Shown: piece by piece, positions 11,446-23,600 of the stretch | Numbering within the stretch: the first letter of the stretch is position 1 | Layout of the letters: every line of letters starts with the position of its first letter | Origin: Euleptes europaea | Taxonomy: Eukaryota > Chordata > Lepidosauria > Squamata > Sphaerodactylidae | DNA: 64,000 bases | Assembly: GCF_029931775.1 (NCBI RefSeq) | Contig: NC_079319.1 | Span: forward strand, 98,873,171-98,937,170 | Direction: 5' to 3' | The notes under the pieces: generated by a model | Database searches by the model: none | Told to the model about the DNA's origin: nothing | Seen by the model: only the letters and a program-made list of their open reading frames with translations | Position numbers and translations under genes: made by a program

Positions 11446-11589
11446 GCTCTGCACCTTGCTTTTGCCCCTTACTAGTGTGCTTTTGAATATGGCTTCTGAA
11501 ACCTGTCGATGATAACCAATAAAACTGCTTTCGTGGATTTGCGGTCTGCTGGAATCTGTTTATGGTTTGCCGCAGGGCTAGAGCTTACA
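11446..11589 (+). repeat. 3' LTR sequence of the gypsy element
   Basis: This stretch matches 4785-4820 plus 5056-5171 of the 5' LTR with a few differences and ends at the same TTACA. The following GGTTG completes the target duplication. Confidence 0.8.
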
Positions 11590-11702
11590 GGTTGCTATGC
11601 AGAGGAAGGCCATGGCAAACCACTCTGAATGTCTCTTAACTTGACAACCCCATGGTCCGTGGGCCACTATAAATCGGTTCTGACTTGACAGCACACAACT
11701 AT
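11590..11702 (+). repeat. 5S rRNA-derived SINE, right half
   Basis: GGTTGCTATGCAGAGGAAGG through TTGACAGCACACAAC is the tail of the 5S-derived SINE whose head is at 4480-4578. Comparison with intact copies at 47364 and 58243 shows that the two halves were once continuous. Confidence 0.7.
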
Positions 11703-11829
11703 CATTATTATCATTAATATTATTTCAACCTGACGATGAGCTGCATGGTTTCACGAAATGAACTTCTACAATGCTGGAAGCTAGAGAAAAGTAATTATAA
11801 AGACTTTAATGAAACTTTAGAAGGCAAAG

Positions 11830-12295
11830 CATGTTGTAGAGCCAATGTTACGTAGTTCACAGAGTGTTGGTCTGAGTCCTGAGTTCAGTTCTCAGGCATG
11901 AAGCTCAGGACCAGAATACATGAAACATTTGGCCACAAGTGGGGTCACGTGGTTGTGTTGTTGTAGGGTCAAGTCATGTGACTGAAAAGCAAACTTGCTT
12001 GCCCCACACACAGCCTCATGGCAGCAGAGAGAAACACACTTCTCCAAGCACTGCTTGGGTCAGGAACGTGGTGCCAAGGGAGGAGGGGCTCCAGCTGTAC
12101 CGTTTTCCCAACCTGAAATTGCTCTGGGAGGCACTATTTACCCAGTTGCTGGAGTTTGGCCTTCATTGGGGAGGGGCTCAAGTGAATAACTGGCTGTAAA
12201 CCTTCATCCACCCCACAGGGCTGTTGAGATGATAATACCATCTGGAGGTCCTTGGAGAAAAGATGGGATACAAAGGTGGTTTATCAATAAAAATT
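11830..12295 (+). repeat. Degenerate tRNA-SINE-like sequence
   Basis: The left part resembles a tRNA-like SINE head (AGAGTGTTGGTCTGAGTCC, then GAGTTCAGTTCTC) and the right part resembles the squamate SINE tail (CACAGGGCTGTTGAGATGATAATA..GGGATACAAAGGTGG). The middle is not recognised, so this may be two fragments. Confidence 0.35.
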
Positions 12296-12595
12296 TTTTG
12301 ATTATTGTTCTCAAGCCTTGTATTATTTCTCATACATACACTTTTCAATCCTGGCTTGGGTTGGTGGGTAATTTTTCCATAGGTCTAATATTTCCTTCTT
12401 CTATTGAAACCCTGTTAAGCTAGAACTTGTCCAAATCAACAGGGTTTCATTTTTGGGATATCAAAGCTATGTTGAAAAATTCCAGCTGGAGCGGCAACTG
12501 GAGTGCATGAGGTCATCGGTTCCATTGGAGTAGGAGTGGGAATGAGCAGGTGTGGCACAGCAGCACCATTTAAGTTCCAGCCGCCCCAGAAAGTT

Positions 12596-12646
12596 GCAGA
12601 GTGAGCACTGAGCCAAGCTGATCGCTTAAACCCTGAAGACAAGGAG
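12596..12646 (+). other. Candidate non-coding first exon of the SERPINB12-like gene
   Basis: A short segment ends in GAG|GTAAAT, a good splice donor, and lies about 4.8 kb before the first coding exon. Clade B serpin genes normally have a non-coding exon 1. A TTTAAG element at about 12569 could act as a weak TATA. This is inference from position and splice signal only. Confidence 0.3.
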
Positions 12647-12899
12647 GTAAATATGATTTGCTTGAATATCAGACCATCCATCTAGTGCTTAAATATTGAA
12701 TTAACTTGTCAGTTTTCAAAACAAACTTAGAAAAAAACAAACTGAGACTGTTAGATGGTTGCAAAGGAGCCGTCAAGGTGTAAATGTGAGGTACAATCCA
12801 AGTTTGATTCTATAATATTAGTATAAAAGTAGTGTTATATGGGTGATGCCTGTCTGGAGCCCCACTGGAGTACCTACTTTTTTAAAAAAGAGAGAGAAG

Positions 12900-13145
12900 A
12901 ATAAGAACAAGAAGAGTTGGTTTTTATACCCTGCTTTTCTCTACCAAAAGGAGTCTCAAACCAGCTTACAATCACCTTCCTTTCCCCTCCCCACAATAGA
13001 CACAACGGTAGGTGGGGCTGAGAGAGTTTGAACAGAACTGTGACTAGCCCAGGGTCACCCAGCAGGCTACATTTGGAGGAGTGGGGAAACCAACCCGGTT
13101 CATCAGATTGGAGTCCACCATTCTTAACCACTACAACGTGGTGGC
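12900..13145 (-). repeat. tRNA-derived squamate SINE
   Basis: Same family as 628-955, again on the minus strand: tail AGAAGAGTTGGTTTTTATACC at the left, the GGGTGACC/TAGTCACAG block in the middle, and tRNA-like head (GTAGTGGTTAAGAATGG on the minus strand) at the right. Confidence 0.7.
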
Positions 13146-13628
13146 TCGGTCTTGAAACATGTCTGCAGAACTTTGCTGAGAAGAATTCCTGTGTCAAAAG
13201 AAATCCCTATGAACAAAGCCAATAGGAAAAAACACATTGGCCACAACTCCCATTCCGTCCACATGCATAGCTCAATGTGGTTCAGACCCCTATTTTTATC
13301 TCCATGTACTAATTAAGACTTAGAAAAATACCCCCCCATTCTTTTCTTATTTACTTTAAATTAGTCTACAATAAAATGAGATTAAAATAAAATTGGAACG
13401 GCAGAATCATATATACCATTCTAAGGCCCTTGGAGGAAAATGGAAAACATGCTCAGTTGGCAGACTGATATTGCTTTTTCTGAATATTGTAGCTCTTTTA
13501 TGCGCTGTTTGCAATTGTATGGATCATTTCAGTATGAAAATATATTATGTAGAAATATTTTGCTTAAGTCATCTGTTCTCATTAAAAGGAAGACTTGGAA
13601 GATCTCCTGAACGAAGCAAAGCTGTTTC

Positions 13629-15195
13629 ATAGAATCATAGAGTTGGAAGGGACCACCAGGGTCATCTAGTCCAACCCCCTGCCCAATGCAGGAAATTAAC
13701 AACTATCTCCCCCACACATCCCCAGTGACCCCAACCCTCCCCCCACCATGCAGGATCCCACAATCAAAGCACTCCTGACAGATGGCCATCCAGCCTCTGC
13801 TTAAAGACCTCCAAAGACGGGGACTCCACCACCCTCCGAGGCAGTGCATTCCACCATTGAACAGCCCTCACCGTCAGGAAGTTCTTCCTAATGTTTAGGT
13901 GGAATCGCTTTTCTATTAGTTTAAATCCATTATTCCTTGTCCTAGTCTCTGGAGCAACAGAGAACAAACTAGTTCCCTCCTCAACATGACATCCCTTCAA
14001 ATATTTAAACATGGCTATCATGTCTCCCCTCAACCTTCTCTTCTCCAAACTAAACAAACCCAGCTCCCTAAGTCTCTCCTCATAGGGCATGGATTCCAGA
14101 CCTTTGACCATTCTGGTCGCCCTCCTCTGGACACGCTCCAACTTGTCAACATCCTTCTTAAATTGTGGAGACCAAAACTGGACACAGTATTTCAAGTGAG
14201 GTCTGACCAATGCAGAATACAGTGGTAGTATTACTTCCCTTGATCTAGACACAATACTCCTATTGATGCAGCCCAGAATTGCATTGGCCTTCTTAGCCGC
14301 CATATCACACAGTTGACTCATGTTCAGTTTGTGGTCCACTAAGACTCCCAGATCTCTTTCACATGTACTGTTGTCAAGCCAACTCTCTCCCATCCTGTAC
14401 CTGTGCCTTATGTTGTTTCTGCCTAGGTGAAGAACCTTACACTTCTTCCTACTGAAATCCATTTTATTGCTTATGGCCCAGCTGTCCAGTCCACCGAGGT
14501 CATTCTGAACTCTGACCCTACCCTCTGGGGTATTAACTACCCCTCTTAACTTGGTGTCATCTGCAAATTTGATTAGCATCTCTCTATCCCATCATCCAAG
14601 TCATTTATAAAAATATTAAATCGTACCGGTCCCAGGACAGACCCCTGTGGTACCCCACTGGACATTTCCTCTCCAGGATGAAGTTGTGCCATTAATGAGC
14701 ACCCTTTGGGTTCAGTTGGTCAACCAATTCCCAATCCACCTAACAGTAGCAGTGTCCAGCTCATGTTTTACTAGCTTTGCTTCAAGAAGATCATGGGGGA
14801 CTTTATCAAAGGCTTTACTGAAATCAAGGTACACTACATCTACAGCATTCCCTTCATCTACCCTACTTGTCACGCTTTCAAAAAAAGATATGAGATTAGT
14901 TTGGCATGACCTGTTTTTGAGAAACCCATATTGACTGTCAGTGAGCACGGCATTTCTTTCTAAGTGCTTCCAGACCGTCTGTTTAATTATCTGCTCTAGT
15001 ATTTTACCTGGTATGGATGTCAGGCTGACTGGGCGATAATTGTTTGGGATTTCTCCCCCCCCCCTTTTTAAAGATGGGGACCACATTTGCCCTCCTCCAG
15101 TCTGCTGGAACTTCTCCTGTTCTCCATGAATTCTCAAAGATTATTGCCAGTGGTTCTGAAATCACTTCAGCCAGTTCTTTTAAAAAGTTTCCCTT
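13629..15195 (-). mobile_element. CR1 LINE, 5' truncated
   Basis: On the minus strand this is about 1.57 kb of CR1 ORF2 plus the 3' end. The typical 3' tail (CATAGAATCATAGAGTTGG on +) starts at 13629. A long frame at 13764-14579 starts [15 protein letters not shown], which carries the FADD reverse transcriptase box, and continues to the C terminus (LVRPHLKYCVQFWSP, RRATRMVKGLE). Upstream at 14712-15137 it has NYRPVSLTSIPGK and DFSKAFDKVPH. The frame is not continuous between these blocks, so it is a dead copy. It lies upstream of the second serpin's coding exons. Confidence 0.9.
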
Positions 15196-15539
15196 TGGGC
15201 GTGTCCCTCCTGGTCGATTCACAGGCAGCCGCTCCCTTTTGCTCTCGGAGACAGGCAGGAAGAACTTGTCGGTGTTCAGGGCTGCATAATTGCTGAGGTA
15301 TTGTTCAATGTTTCTCTGATTCAATGGCTTATTGCAAAATGTCAGACGAGATGTATGACTTATAGCATTGAAAGTATTATGAGTCAAGCGGCCACCTGCC
15401 AGCAGTAAGGATTCACGGAGGTGAGGCAGCACTGCTGTGTCTGTCTCTCTCACACCAGCTGCCATCTGGCTCCTCTCTGCTCCCAGACCTGCCTCCGACT
15501 GCCTCCGGTCATTATGGCAGACCAGACTACTGGGTTACA

Positions 15540-16345
15540 TTTGGTGCTGTGTGTGGGGTTGCCATTTGTCCAGTGGAAGTGGGTAGTCTCCTGTCCCAAC
15601 CCTCGGTGTCCTTTCCCCGCCCTTCTTAATTTTAGCAGTAGGATGAAAAATGGGGGAGATGACATCGATGGTGACGTTCTAGGAATTTCCCCCAATCTCT
15701 GTGATAAAGACAATAGAGATTGCGGGGGTGGGTTCCTAGAGCATCACCCAGAAGTGGTGTCATCCTCAGTGTGTCAGGCACCGGCCTGTTGTTCAGGGGC
15801 TTGCCAGGTGCTAGTCCCAAGGTCGCTGTGTTGGGGTACATCGTCTGTATTGTTATGTCTGTACTCCGTTCTATTCTGGAAACTGGGCCCTGGGAAGAAG
15901 GGGCTTATCTGAGTTGCCGTGGAAACCAAGAGCCGTTCCCAAAGTTTTTGTTATATTTCCTGCACCCTCAGTAGTTCCCCATTAGACTCGTTGCTTTTTC
16001 CCAAGTCACTTTCTGCTTACCACGATGTTTATTTTCTCAATAAACAACTTCCTATGGAAAACCTGCCTAGGAGTTCGTTTGTGGGATTCAGCTGGTGATC
16101 CAGAGCTGGCACAGTGATCACCCAGAAGGGATATCACTTCTTCTGTGCTACTCTAGGGATTCCCCCAATCTCTGTGATAAAGACCACGGAGATCCTAGAG
16201 CAGCATGGAAATGTCTCCCCCCTGAAAACCTCCACCTTCCCCAGGAACTGCCCCAACAAACCACTACCATTTGCCAGAGTGGGGCTGGCAACACTAGTTG
16301 TAGGTGTAGGCTGTGTTGGCCCAGCCTACAAGCTCTTTTGGCACT
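15540..16345. repeat. Unclassified repeat-like region
   Basis: Two related blocks, CCCCCAATCTCTGTGATAAA at about 15690 and 16164, with CATCACCCAGAAGTGG nearby, point to a dispersed repeat. Between them 15830-16100 has an AATAAA and a layout that could be a solo LTR, but I could not define ends, so I do not name it. Confidence 0.25.
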
Positions 16346-16968
16346 GACTAACGTTTTAGTAAACTTTGGTGTGTTTTTTTAACCAAACTCCAAAATCCAA
16401 CCATTTCAAATCTCATCGAAATCTTATTTCACATTCAAGTTTTTCAAAATTTACTGTAGTTCTCAATGATGCTTTCACTCTTTGAGTTGGTTATTAGTTA
16501 ATACTCACCAATTATTAAATTTTGGTTGCAAGGTTGTTCAGACAAGAAAAGATGTTTTTGAAACTCCTATTTGCTGGAAATACATCCCATCTTTCTGATT
16601 AAAAACAGCAACAACAACAATGTCTGTTCTTTTTGTTGCAGCATGCTACATTTTATAGTTTTTAAAACTGAAATGAAACAGTTAAGGCAGTTTTCTCAGA
16701 AATGATCAGATTCTGAATTAGCAAAAGTTGGTCAATCTAGATTTTTGGGGGATTTACATCACAATCTTGTGCCGACTTACTCCACTTTAACCCACTGATT
16801 TCAATGGCCTTAGAATGGAGTAACTCTGCATAGGATTGTAGTGTTAGTTACTGTTGATCTAAGGGATCACACCTCTGTGAGAGAGCGAGGAAGCAAGCCT
16901 GGTTACGGGCAAACTTTTCCTATCCATAATGAAATCTAACACCATACAAATGAGTCAGATCGATGATA

Positions 16969-17265
16969 TCATAGAATCATAGAGTTGGAAGGTACCACCA
17001 GAGTCATCTAGTCCAACCCCCTGCACGATGCAGGAAATTCACAACTACCTCACCCCCCACACACCCCAGTGACCCCTACTCCATGCCCAGGAGATGGCCA
17101 AGAAGCCCTCCCTCTCATGAACTGCCTAAGGTCATAGAATCAGCATTGCTGACAGATGGCCATCTAGCCTCTGCTTAAAAACCTCCAAGGAAGGAGAGCT
17201 CACCACCTCCCGAGGAAGCCTGTTCCACTGAGGAACCGCTCCGACGGTTAGAAAATTCTTCCTAA
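16969..17265 (-). mobile_element. CR1 LINE, 3' end fragment
   Basis: TCATAGAATCATAGAGTTGG followed by the CCAACCCCCTGCA and CCTCTGCTTAAAAACCTCC blocks marks the 3' end of a CR1 copy on the minus strand, about 300 bp long and lacking ORF2 proper. Confidence 0.85.
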
Positions 17266-17431
17266 TCAGTACCACAGCAATGAATGCTGCAATCCAGCAC
17301 ACTCTTTTGGGGAAAAGCTCTACTGGATTTAATGGAACTTACTTCTGACTAAACATGCATAGGATTAGGCTGCTCATCTCTGCCTAATTTTTGCAATTAT
17401 ATTTTTTTCTTGTGTGTATTTTCTCTTTTAG

Positions 17432-17620
17432 TTCATAGCTATGGATTTTCCCTCAGATTCACTTTCTAAAGCAATCACAGCGTTTGGTCTTGATCTTTAC
17501 AATGAGATGAACAGAAGTGACACTCCCCAAAACATCTTCTCCTCTCCTTTGAGCATCTCATGTGCCCTGAGCATGGTCTTCATGGGTGCAAAGGGAAGCA
17601 GTAAAACACAGATGGGACAG
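17432..17620 (+). CDS. SERPINB12: SERPINB12-like exon 2 (first coding exon)
   Basis: The acceptor is CTCTTTTAG and the donor is CAG|GTAAGC. Translation starts at ATG 17441 in a good context (G at -3 and +4) and gives 60 residues beginning MDFPSDSLSKAITAFGLDLY. It includes the serpin motif NIFSSPLSISCALSMVFMGA, covering helix B and the start of helix C. The exon ends in phase 0. Confidence 0.92.
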
Positions 17621-20600
17621 GTAAGCACCAAAGAAAATATACCATTGCATGTTTTCTGGTAGCTGCCTTCTCCATCAAATGACTTGTAAAAAGCAATTTC
17701 ATTTTATTTGTGAGTCCATCATCCTAATGATGGTGATGATGATTACTTAAATTTATACCCCACCCTCCCCCGTGGTAGCGGGGCTCAGGGCAGTTTACAG
17801 CATGAAATAAAAGCATTAATCCATTGACATACAATGAGAAATAGTAAAGTACAATCAGTAAATTACATAAAAATTTAACAATAGTGTCTAAAGTTGCATA
17901 ATACATCCCAATATTAAAACAACCATAAGTTAAAGTACAATAAAATTAGGACAGTAAAGTCTAACATAAATAGCTTAATTGGTGGCTACGGAGGGAGACT
18001 GATGGGGGGGGGGGCTGGAGAGGGGAAGAAAGGGTGGTATAAAAAGGGAAGACTTTGGTCCACTGCCAGCTGATGTTATAGGGGCCACAGTAGGGTTCCC
18101 AGGTCCCTCTTTGCCACTGACGGGAGGTTTTGGGGCGGAGCCTGAGGAGGGAGGGTTTGAGGAGGGGAGGGACTTCAATGCCGTAAAGTCCAATTGCCAA
18201 AGTGGCCATTTTCTCCAGGTGAACTGATCTCTATCGGCTGGAGATCAGTTGTAATAGCAGGAGATCTCCAGCTACTACCTGGAGGTTGGCAACTCTAAGC
18301 CACTGTCCCTTTCCTCAACCACAATTTGCTATTACCGCCCTGAGCCTGGCCTTGGCTGGGGACGGAGGGTGGGATACAAGTCTAAATAAATCAATCAATC
18401 CCCCTGGCAGAACATCTCCACTTTTCAGGGCCCTTCGATCGAGGCAGAGCCTGCCACCCGGCAGGAGCCACAGCCCAGAAGGGTCTTCTGGCCCTGGCTG
18501 AGGACGGGCAGGCAGGCAGGCGGACTTTGGGCCAGGGGCTACCAGCTGAAGAACGCAACACTTGTGAACATGAGGAAAAGCAGAAACGATGGAGGAAAGA
18601 GACATTCTTCTCACAGCTTGAGGATTTTCACCTGCTTGAAGATATAGCCGCTTCTGAAAATTGAAAAGATAAAGTTACAGCCTGATCCAAACAATATTTA
18701 TTATTACAAAAGACCAAACTAGACATAATAATGTGTCAGAATCCAGTTACTGGCGACAACCCCCGGAAAGCAGGGCTGCGAAGGAGGACATTTAAGCTTC
18801 TTCCCGGGCCGGAGCCCCCCGGGCTGAGGGTGGGGGAGGCCTCGCCCCGCCCAGAGCAGAGCTTCACTCCGTCAAATCCCCCCCCCCACAGACTTTTAAA
18901 AGTTGTGATGGGATAGCTTCCATTGGGGAGAAAAAGAACTGAGTTTTACAATGGGAACATTTCTGGTTTAAACAAGTGGTTGTGCTCCAAATTCACAAAT
19001 CACGGATACCGTTCATTCATTTCTTTTCCTGCTCCCAGGAAATCTGGCACCTCACCTAGCAAGGAAGGTTTGCTACAGACTTGAAGCTAGTGAGAGGAAG
19101 TGAAAACACTTCACCTCAGCCATTGCCCTCTCAGTCATGGCTCCGTGGCCGTTCTCATGCAATGTTCCGCTTCTGGCTGAGATCCAGGAAGGGTTGCCAA
19201 CCCTGGGCTGGGAAATTCCTGGAGATTTGGGGAGGGAGCCTGGAGTCGGGGGAGGGAGCTCAGGAAGCACGGGATATCACAGAATCCCCCCTCCGGAGCT
19301 GCCCTTTTCTCCAAGAGAAGCCACCTCTGTAGGGTGGAGATCAGTGGTAATTCAAGAGAACTGCAGGCCCCACCGGCAGGTTGGCAACCCGAGATCCCAA
19401 GGAGCTCTACGAGGGCCCGGTTGGCCCTGACAGCCGTTCATTGGGGGTTTCCTTACTTGCCCAGCTGATAAGAGCTACTCTTGACGTTTATAAAACAAAA
19501 CAAAACGGACGAGGCATTTTATATTGTGACAACAGAGATTCTAACAGTGAAATCTAACTTTTCAGTGCTTTATTCAACGATATCGGCTACAGAATATTCT
19601 GAATGGGAACCTTTGATATCCACATTTGAAATCAAAGGTGTTCCTTGCTGATTAAAAACACCTTTCAATTAGATTTTCAAATGCTACCTTTAATACTTCT
19701 GTGATAGCTTTCTGTTAAAAAAGACCATGGATATGACCAACTAATTATTTTTTTAGTTCATTTATCATATTTATATTCTACCTTAAACAATTAAACCCCA
19801 GTGCTACTAACAAAAACTGAAGTATGGGCAGGCTTGGTAGTAATGATCTTTATCTCTTGTAAACAGTTGCCACACGTAAGGGTTTTCCCTCTTCTGGTAG
19901 AGTTTTGTGTTGCTTACAGTTGCTCTCTGGTGCAGGTGCTCCACTTTGATAGAACTACAGAAGGGATGAGACCAGCTGCTTCTGAGAGAAGACTGCCTGC
20001 GGTTTTGGCAGAACACCAAAGGGAGATTGACCCTCACTGTCCAGTGGTATGTCCAGAATTAAATCAATAGGATTAAGTTTCTTGTTCCATTTATTGTGTA
20101 CTATTTGGTTAGAGTTACTAACATTCCTCCCCACCTGCGCTCTTGTGTCTTAATATATGTGTGTCACTTCCAACTTATGGCACATGAACACACATGAAGC
20201 TGCCTTATACTGAATCAGACCTTTGGTCCATCAAAGTCAGTATTGTCTATTCAGACCGGCAGCGGCTCTCCAGGGTCTCAGGCAGAGGTTCTTCACATCA
20301 CCTACCTGCCTTGTCCCTTTAACTGAAATGCCAGGGACAGAACCTGGGACTTTCTGCAAGCCAAGCAGATGCTCTACCACTGAGCCACAGCCCTTCTCCA
20401 ACCTTATGAATGAATGATCTCTAAAATGTCCTATCATTAATAGCCTTGCTCAGATCTTGCAAACTGAGGGCTTCCTTTGCTGAGTCAATCCATTTGATGT
20501 TGGGTCTTCCTCTTGTCCTCCTGCCTTCATTTTGTTTTTTAGCACTGTTGTCTTTTCCAGTGAGTCTTGCCTTCTCATAATAGGACCAAAGCAAGATAAC

Positions 20601-23600
20601 CTCAATTTAGTCATCTAGCTTCTAGGGAGAATTCAGCCTGGATGGGACCCGTTGTGATAGACACAGGTCCAGTGTTGGGAGGACAGCCAGCAATTAGAGC
20701 CATGAAGTCAGTTGGGGAGAGAGCAAGAACTGTTTGGAAGGGAGATGACCGCTTGAGCTTATGAGTGAGAAAATAGTAACCTGACGTTGGTTGAAAGGAA
20801 GAGATAATTTGTAACAATTTGTCTTGGAAACATGAATTAAGTTAAGGATAAAAACTTCAAGAAACGTTATATCTATTTACCTGAATCACTCCAAGGTTGT
20901 TTTAAGCGTTCAATAAAAGTCTACTCTTTTCTGGTTAACCCTGCAGACTGAATGAGTATTGTTTCAGGGAAAGAAACATACATACACATAAACCTGTCAA
21001 GCTTCAGCCTCTCTCTCTAGATGTGAATAAATTGAGGCTGTTTGAGATTGAAGCAGGTGTTTGGGACCCAACTGAAACAATAGCTGTGTGAAGTGAGTGA
21101 GGAGTGGCTGATAAGGGGTCTGGCCTGCCCTGTCTGGTGGTATCTCTGGGAATGAGAGAGGGGGGCCTGGCATGTGAAAGGGTCAGGGGCTCTCTGTACA
21201 CTAAAAAGAGACAAGATGGGTGGCAAACGGTGACTGCCTGACCTACCTGCATCCCTAGACCTGTGTGTGACAGGGCTACTATCGGTTCAGAATATGGAGA
21301 AACAGAATGGTTTCCGATTGGCAAAGGTGTCAGACAAGGGTGTATACTAACCCCCTCGCTGTGGTAAGGTGTGTATCCATAGGATTGCTTTACTGGTTCA
21401 TTTTTACTCAGTATAGTGTGTTATGGAAATGGCAGGCACAATATGAGATGCTTATACATCCACAAGAATGATAAACTCCATGGAAAACTTGAGTACAATC
21501 AAATAATAAAATGCTTATTTTACTTGGTCAGTTAGAGTCTCCCCCTGTATCCTTTAAATAAAAGCAGCAGCGGGTTATGACCTGGAAGCAGATTGTATAT
21601 TGATGAATCACAGCTCAGGAAAAAGGTTTCAATTATATAATGGCATTGATATAGCATTTTAAGGGTCCAAAATGCTTTGTCTGCACTGTCTTGTTGTAAT
21701 CCTTACCATGGCCCTATAAGGTAGCCTGATATTATCATCCCCATATTGTAGGTGGGTTGCTGAAAGACAGTGGGTTGTCCAAGGCTCCCCAATGCAAATG
21801 GGGATTGATCATGTACAAAGAAGGGAGACAAGAAAAAGAAAGGAATTTACCTACTGGCACCCGGTTACAACATACAGAGTAATTTGATGGAGAAGCAAAA
21901 ACACAAATGTGACATCACATTTCAAGTATTGTTTCTGCCTTTATCACAATAACGTTGCTATTGTTTTCTTCTTCATTGAGGAACAAATTGTATGCTTTAT
22001 GGATGGCTCCCTGAGATTTCTTAATAACAGTAGTTTAACTTTCAGCATTCAAAGTAGTTTGCATGCACTATCCCAGTGATCCTTCACAATGGCCCTATAA
22101 GGTAGACCAGCCATATTATTGTCATATTATAGAAAGATAGCAAAAGCAGAGAGAAAGTGGCTTCTCTAAGGCCCCCCAGTGGTGAGATTAAGAAAGAGGC
22201 ACTTCGTGGCTTGTTCGCTTCATCATCGTGATATGCCAGCTACTGTGAAACTGCTTGAAGTCAGTAGTGCTAGTATCACGCGTTAGGCATAAAAGCATGC
22301 TGTTGGAAAATGCAGTAAGACACAGCTCCCTATCCCCCCCTTCCCCCCCTTAATGTTGGTTACTTACTTGTTGCCGGGGGTGGGGCTGACTGCCTTGTTG
22401 TGCTGTGTTATGCGGCGGGGGCTACATTCTAGCGACAGGCGCCCTCTCTGTAATTTTGACTGTTGTTCAATTATTGTGGTTTTTAGAATTGTTGAATGCA
22501 TATCTATTGGATTTCGTGTTTTTATGGTTTTATTATATTTATATGTTGACACTTGTTGGTAGCCGTCTTGAGCCCGGCTGTGGCCAGGGATGAAGGCAAG
22601 ATAAAAATCCAATAAATAAATAAATATAAAGGCACAAGAGCTATATTAGAAAAAATGGCAATCCTAATTGTATAATGGTTGGGTCTGACACCACGTCAGC
22701 TGCAGGTGGGGCAGAGATATTTGTAGCCACACCTCTTCATCCCGGGGCTGCTCTGGGTAGGATCCTGTTGGTTTCCAGGTGGCTCCAGGGGATTTTGAGA
22801 GCCTCCCTGGTGACTCTGTGGAGGGCCCCTTGTAGCCACCTGGAATGGGTGGGCTGGCCGGGGCCACAGTCCTTCCCTTCACGCTGGGGTTGCCAGGTCA
22901 GCGTTGGCACCAGATGGGAGATTTCAGGAGTGGGGACAAGTGATTCATCACCGTGCTGATGTACAACATCACTTCTGGCATGAAACTGGAAGTGACATCA
23001 TTGTATTGATGCAACATGATGACATCACTTCCTGTTTTGTGCCAGAAATGATAGTGTGCATCAGCATGCTTCTGAAACATCCTTGCCATTTCCCTAACCC
23101 ACTGCTTCAAGGGTCCAGTGTGGGAGGTCCCTGAGAGTTAGGGTTGCAGGTCTCTCTTTGCCACCAGTGGGAGGTGTTTGGGCAGAGCCTGAGGAGGGCA
23201 GGGTTTGGGGAGGGGAGGGACTTCAATGTGAGAGAGTCCAATTACCAAAGTGGCCATTTTCTCCAGGTGAACTGACCTCTATCGGCTGGAGATCAGCTCT
23301 AATAGGAGGAGATCTCCAGCTACTACCTGGAGGTTGGCAACCCTACTGAGAGTCCTACTCCACACTCTGATGGGACCCTGTTTCCCTCATTCACCGCCAG
23401 AGAGGTGGGGGATCGGAAGCAGACTGAAAGGCAATTAGAGTGATGCTGGAGGAAGACTCAGGAGGAATCACACAAAGAATGCAATTGAGCCCATTTGCAG
23501 GCCTATGAGGTGGACGTAGGGTTGCCAACCTCCAGGTGGTGACAGGAGAACAACCCGCAAAAAGCTCAAAATAAATTGACTATTTGAACTACAAATTTAA

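Larger units (their letters stand above)
4579..11589 (+). mobile_element. Ty3/gypsy LTR retroelement (fossil, broken, interrupted by other elements)
   Basis: The element starts TGTCAGG and ends TTACA, and is flanked by the 5-bp repeat GGTTG at 4574-4578 and 11590-11594. In order it shows a 5' LTR, a gag region with a CCHC zinc knuckle near 7087-7130, reverse transcriptase, RNase H, an integrase with an HHCC-type zinc domain, and a 3' LTR. The gag resembles that of Sushi-type chromoviral elements. It is clearly broken, with many breaks. The segments of the two LTRs that can be compared differ by a few percent, which suggests a moderately young insertion. A Sauria SINE sits in its 5' LTR and a 1.9 kb hAT-type element in its reverse transcriptase region. 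Confidence 0.88.

Noticed and set aside
15830-16100. Solo LTR with AATAAA
   Set aside because: Ends and target duplication could not be defined.
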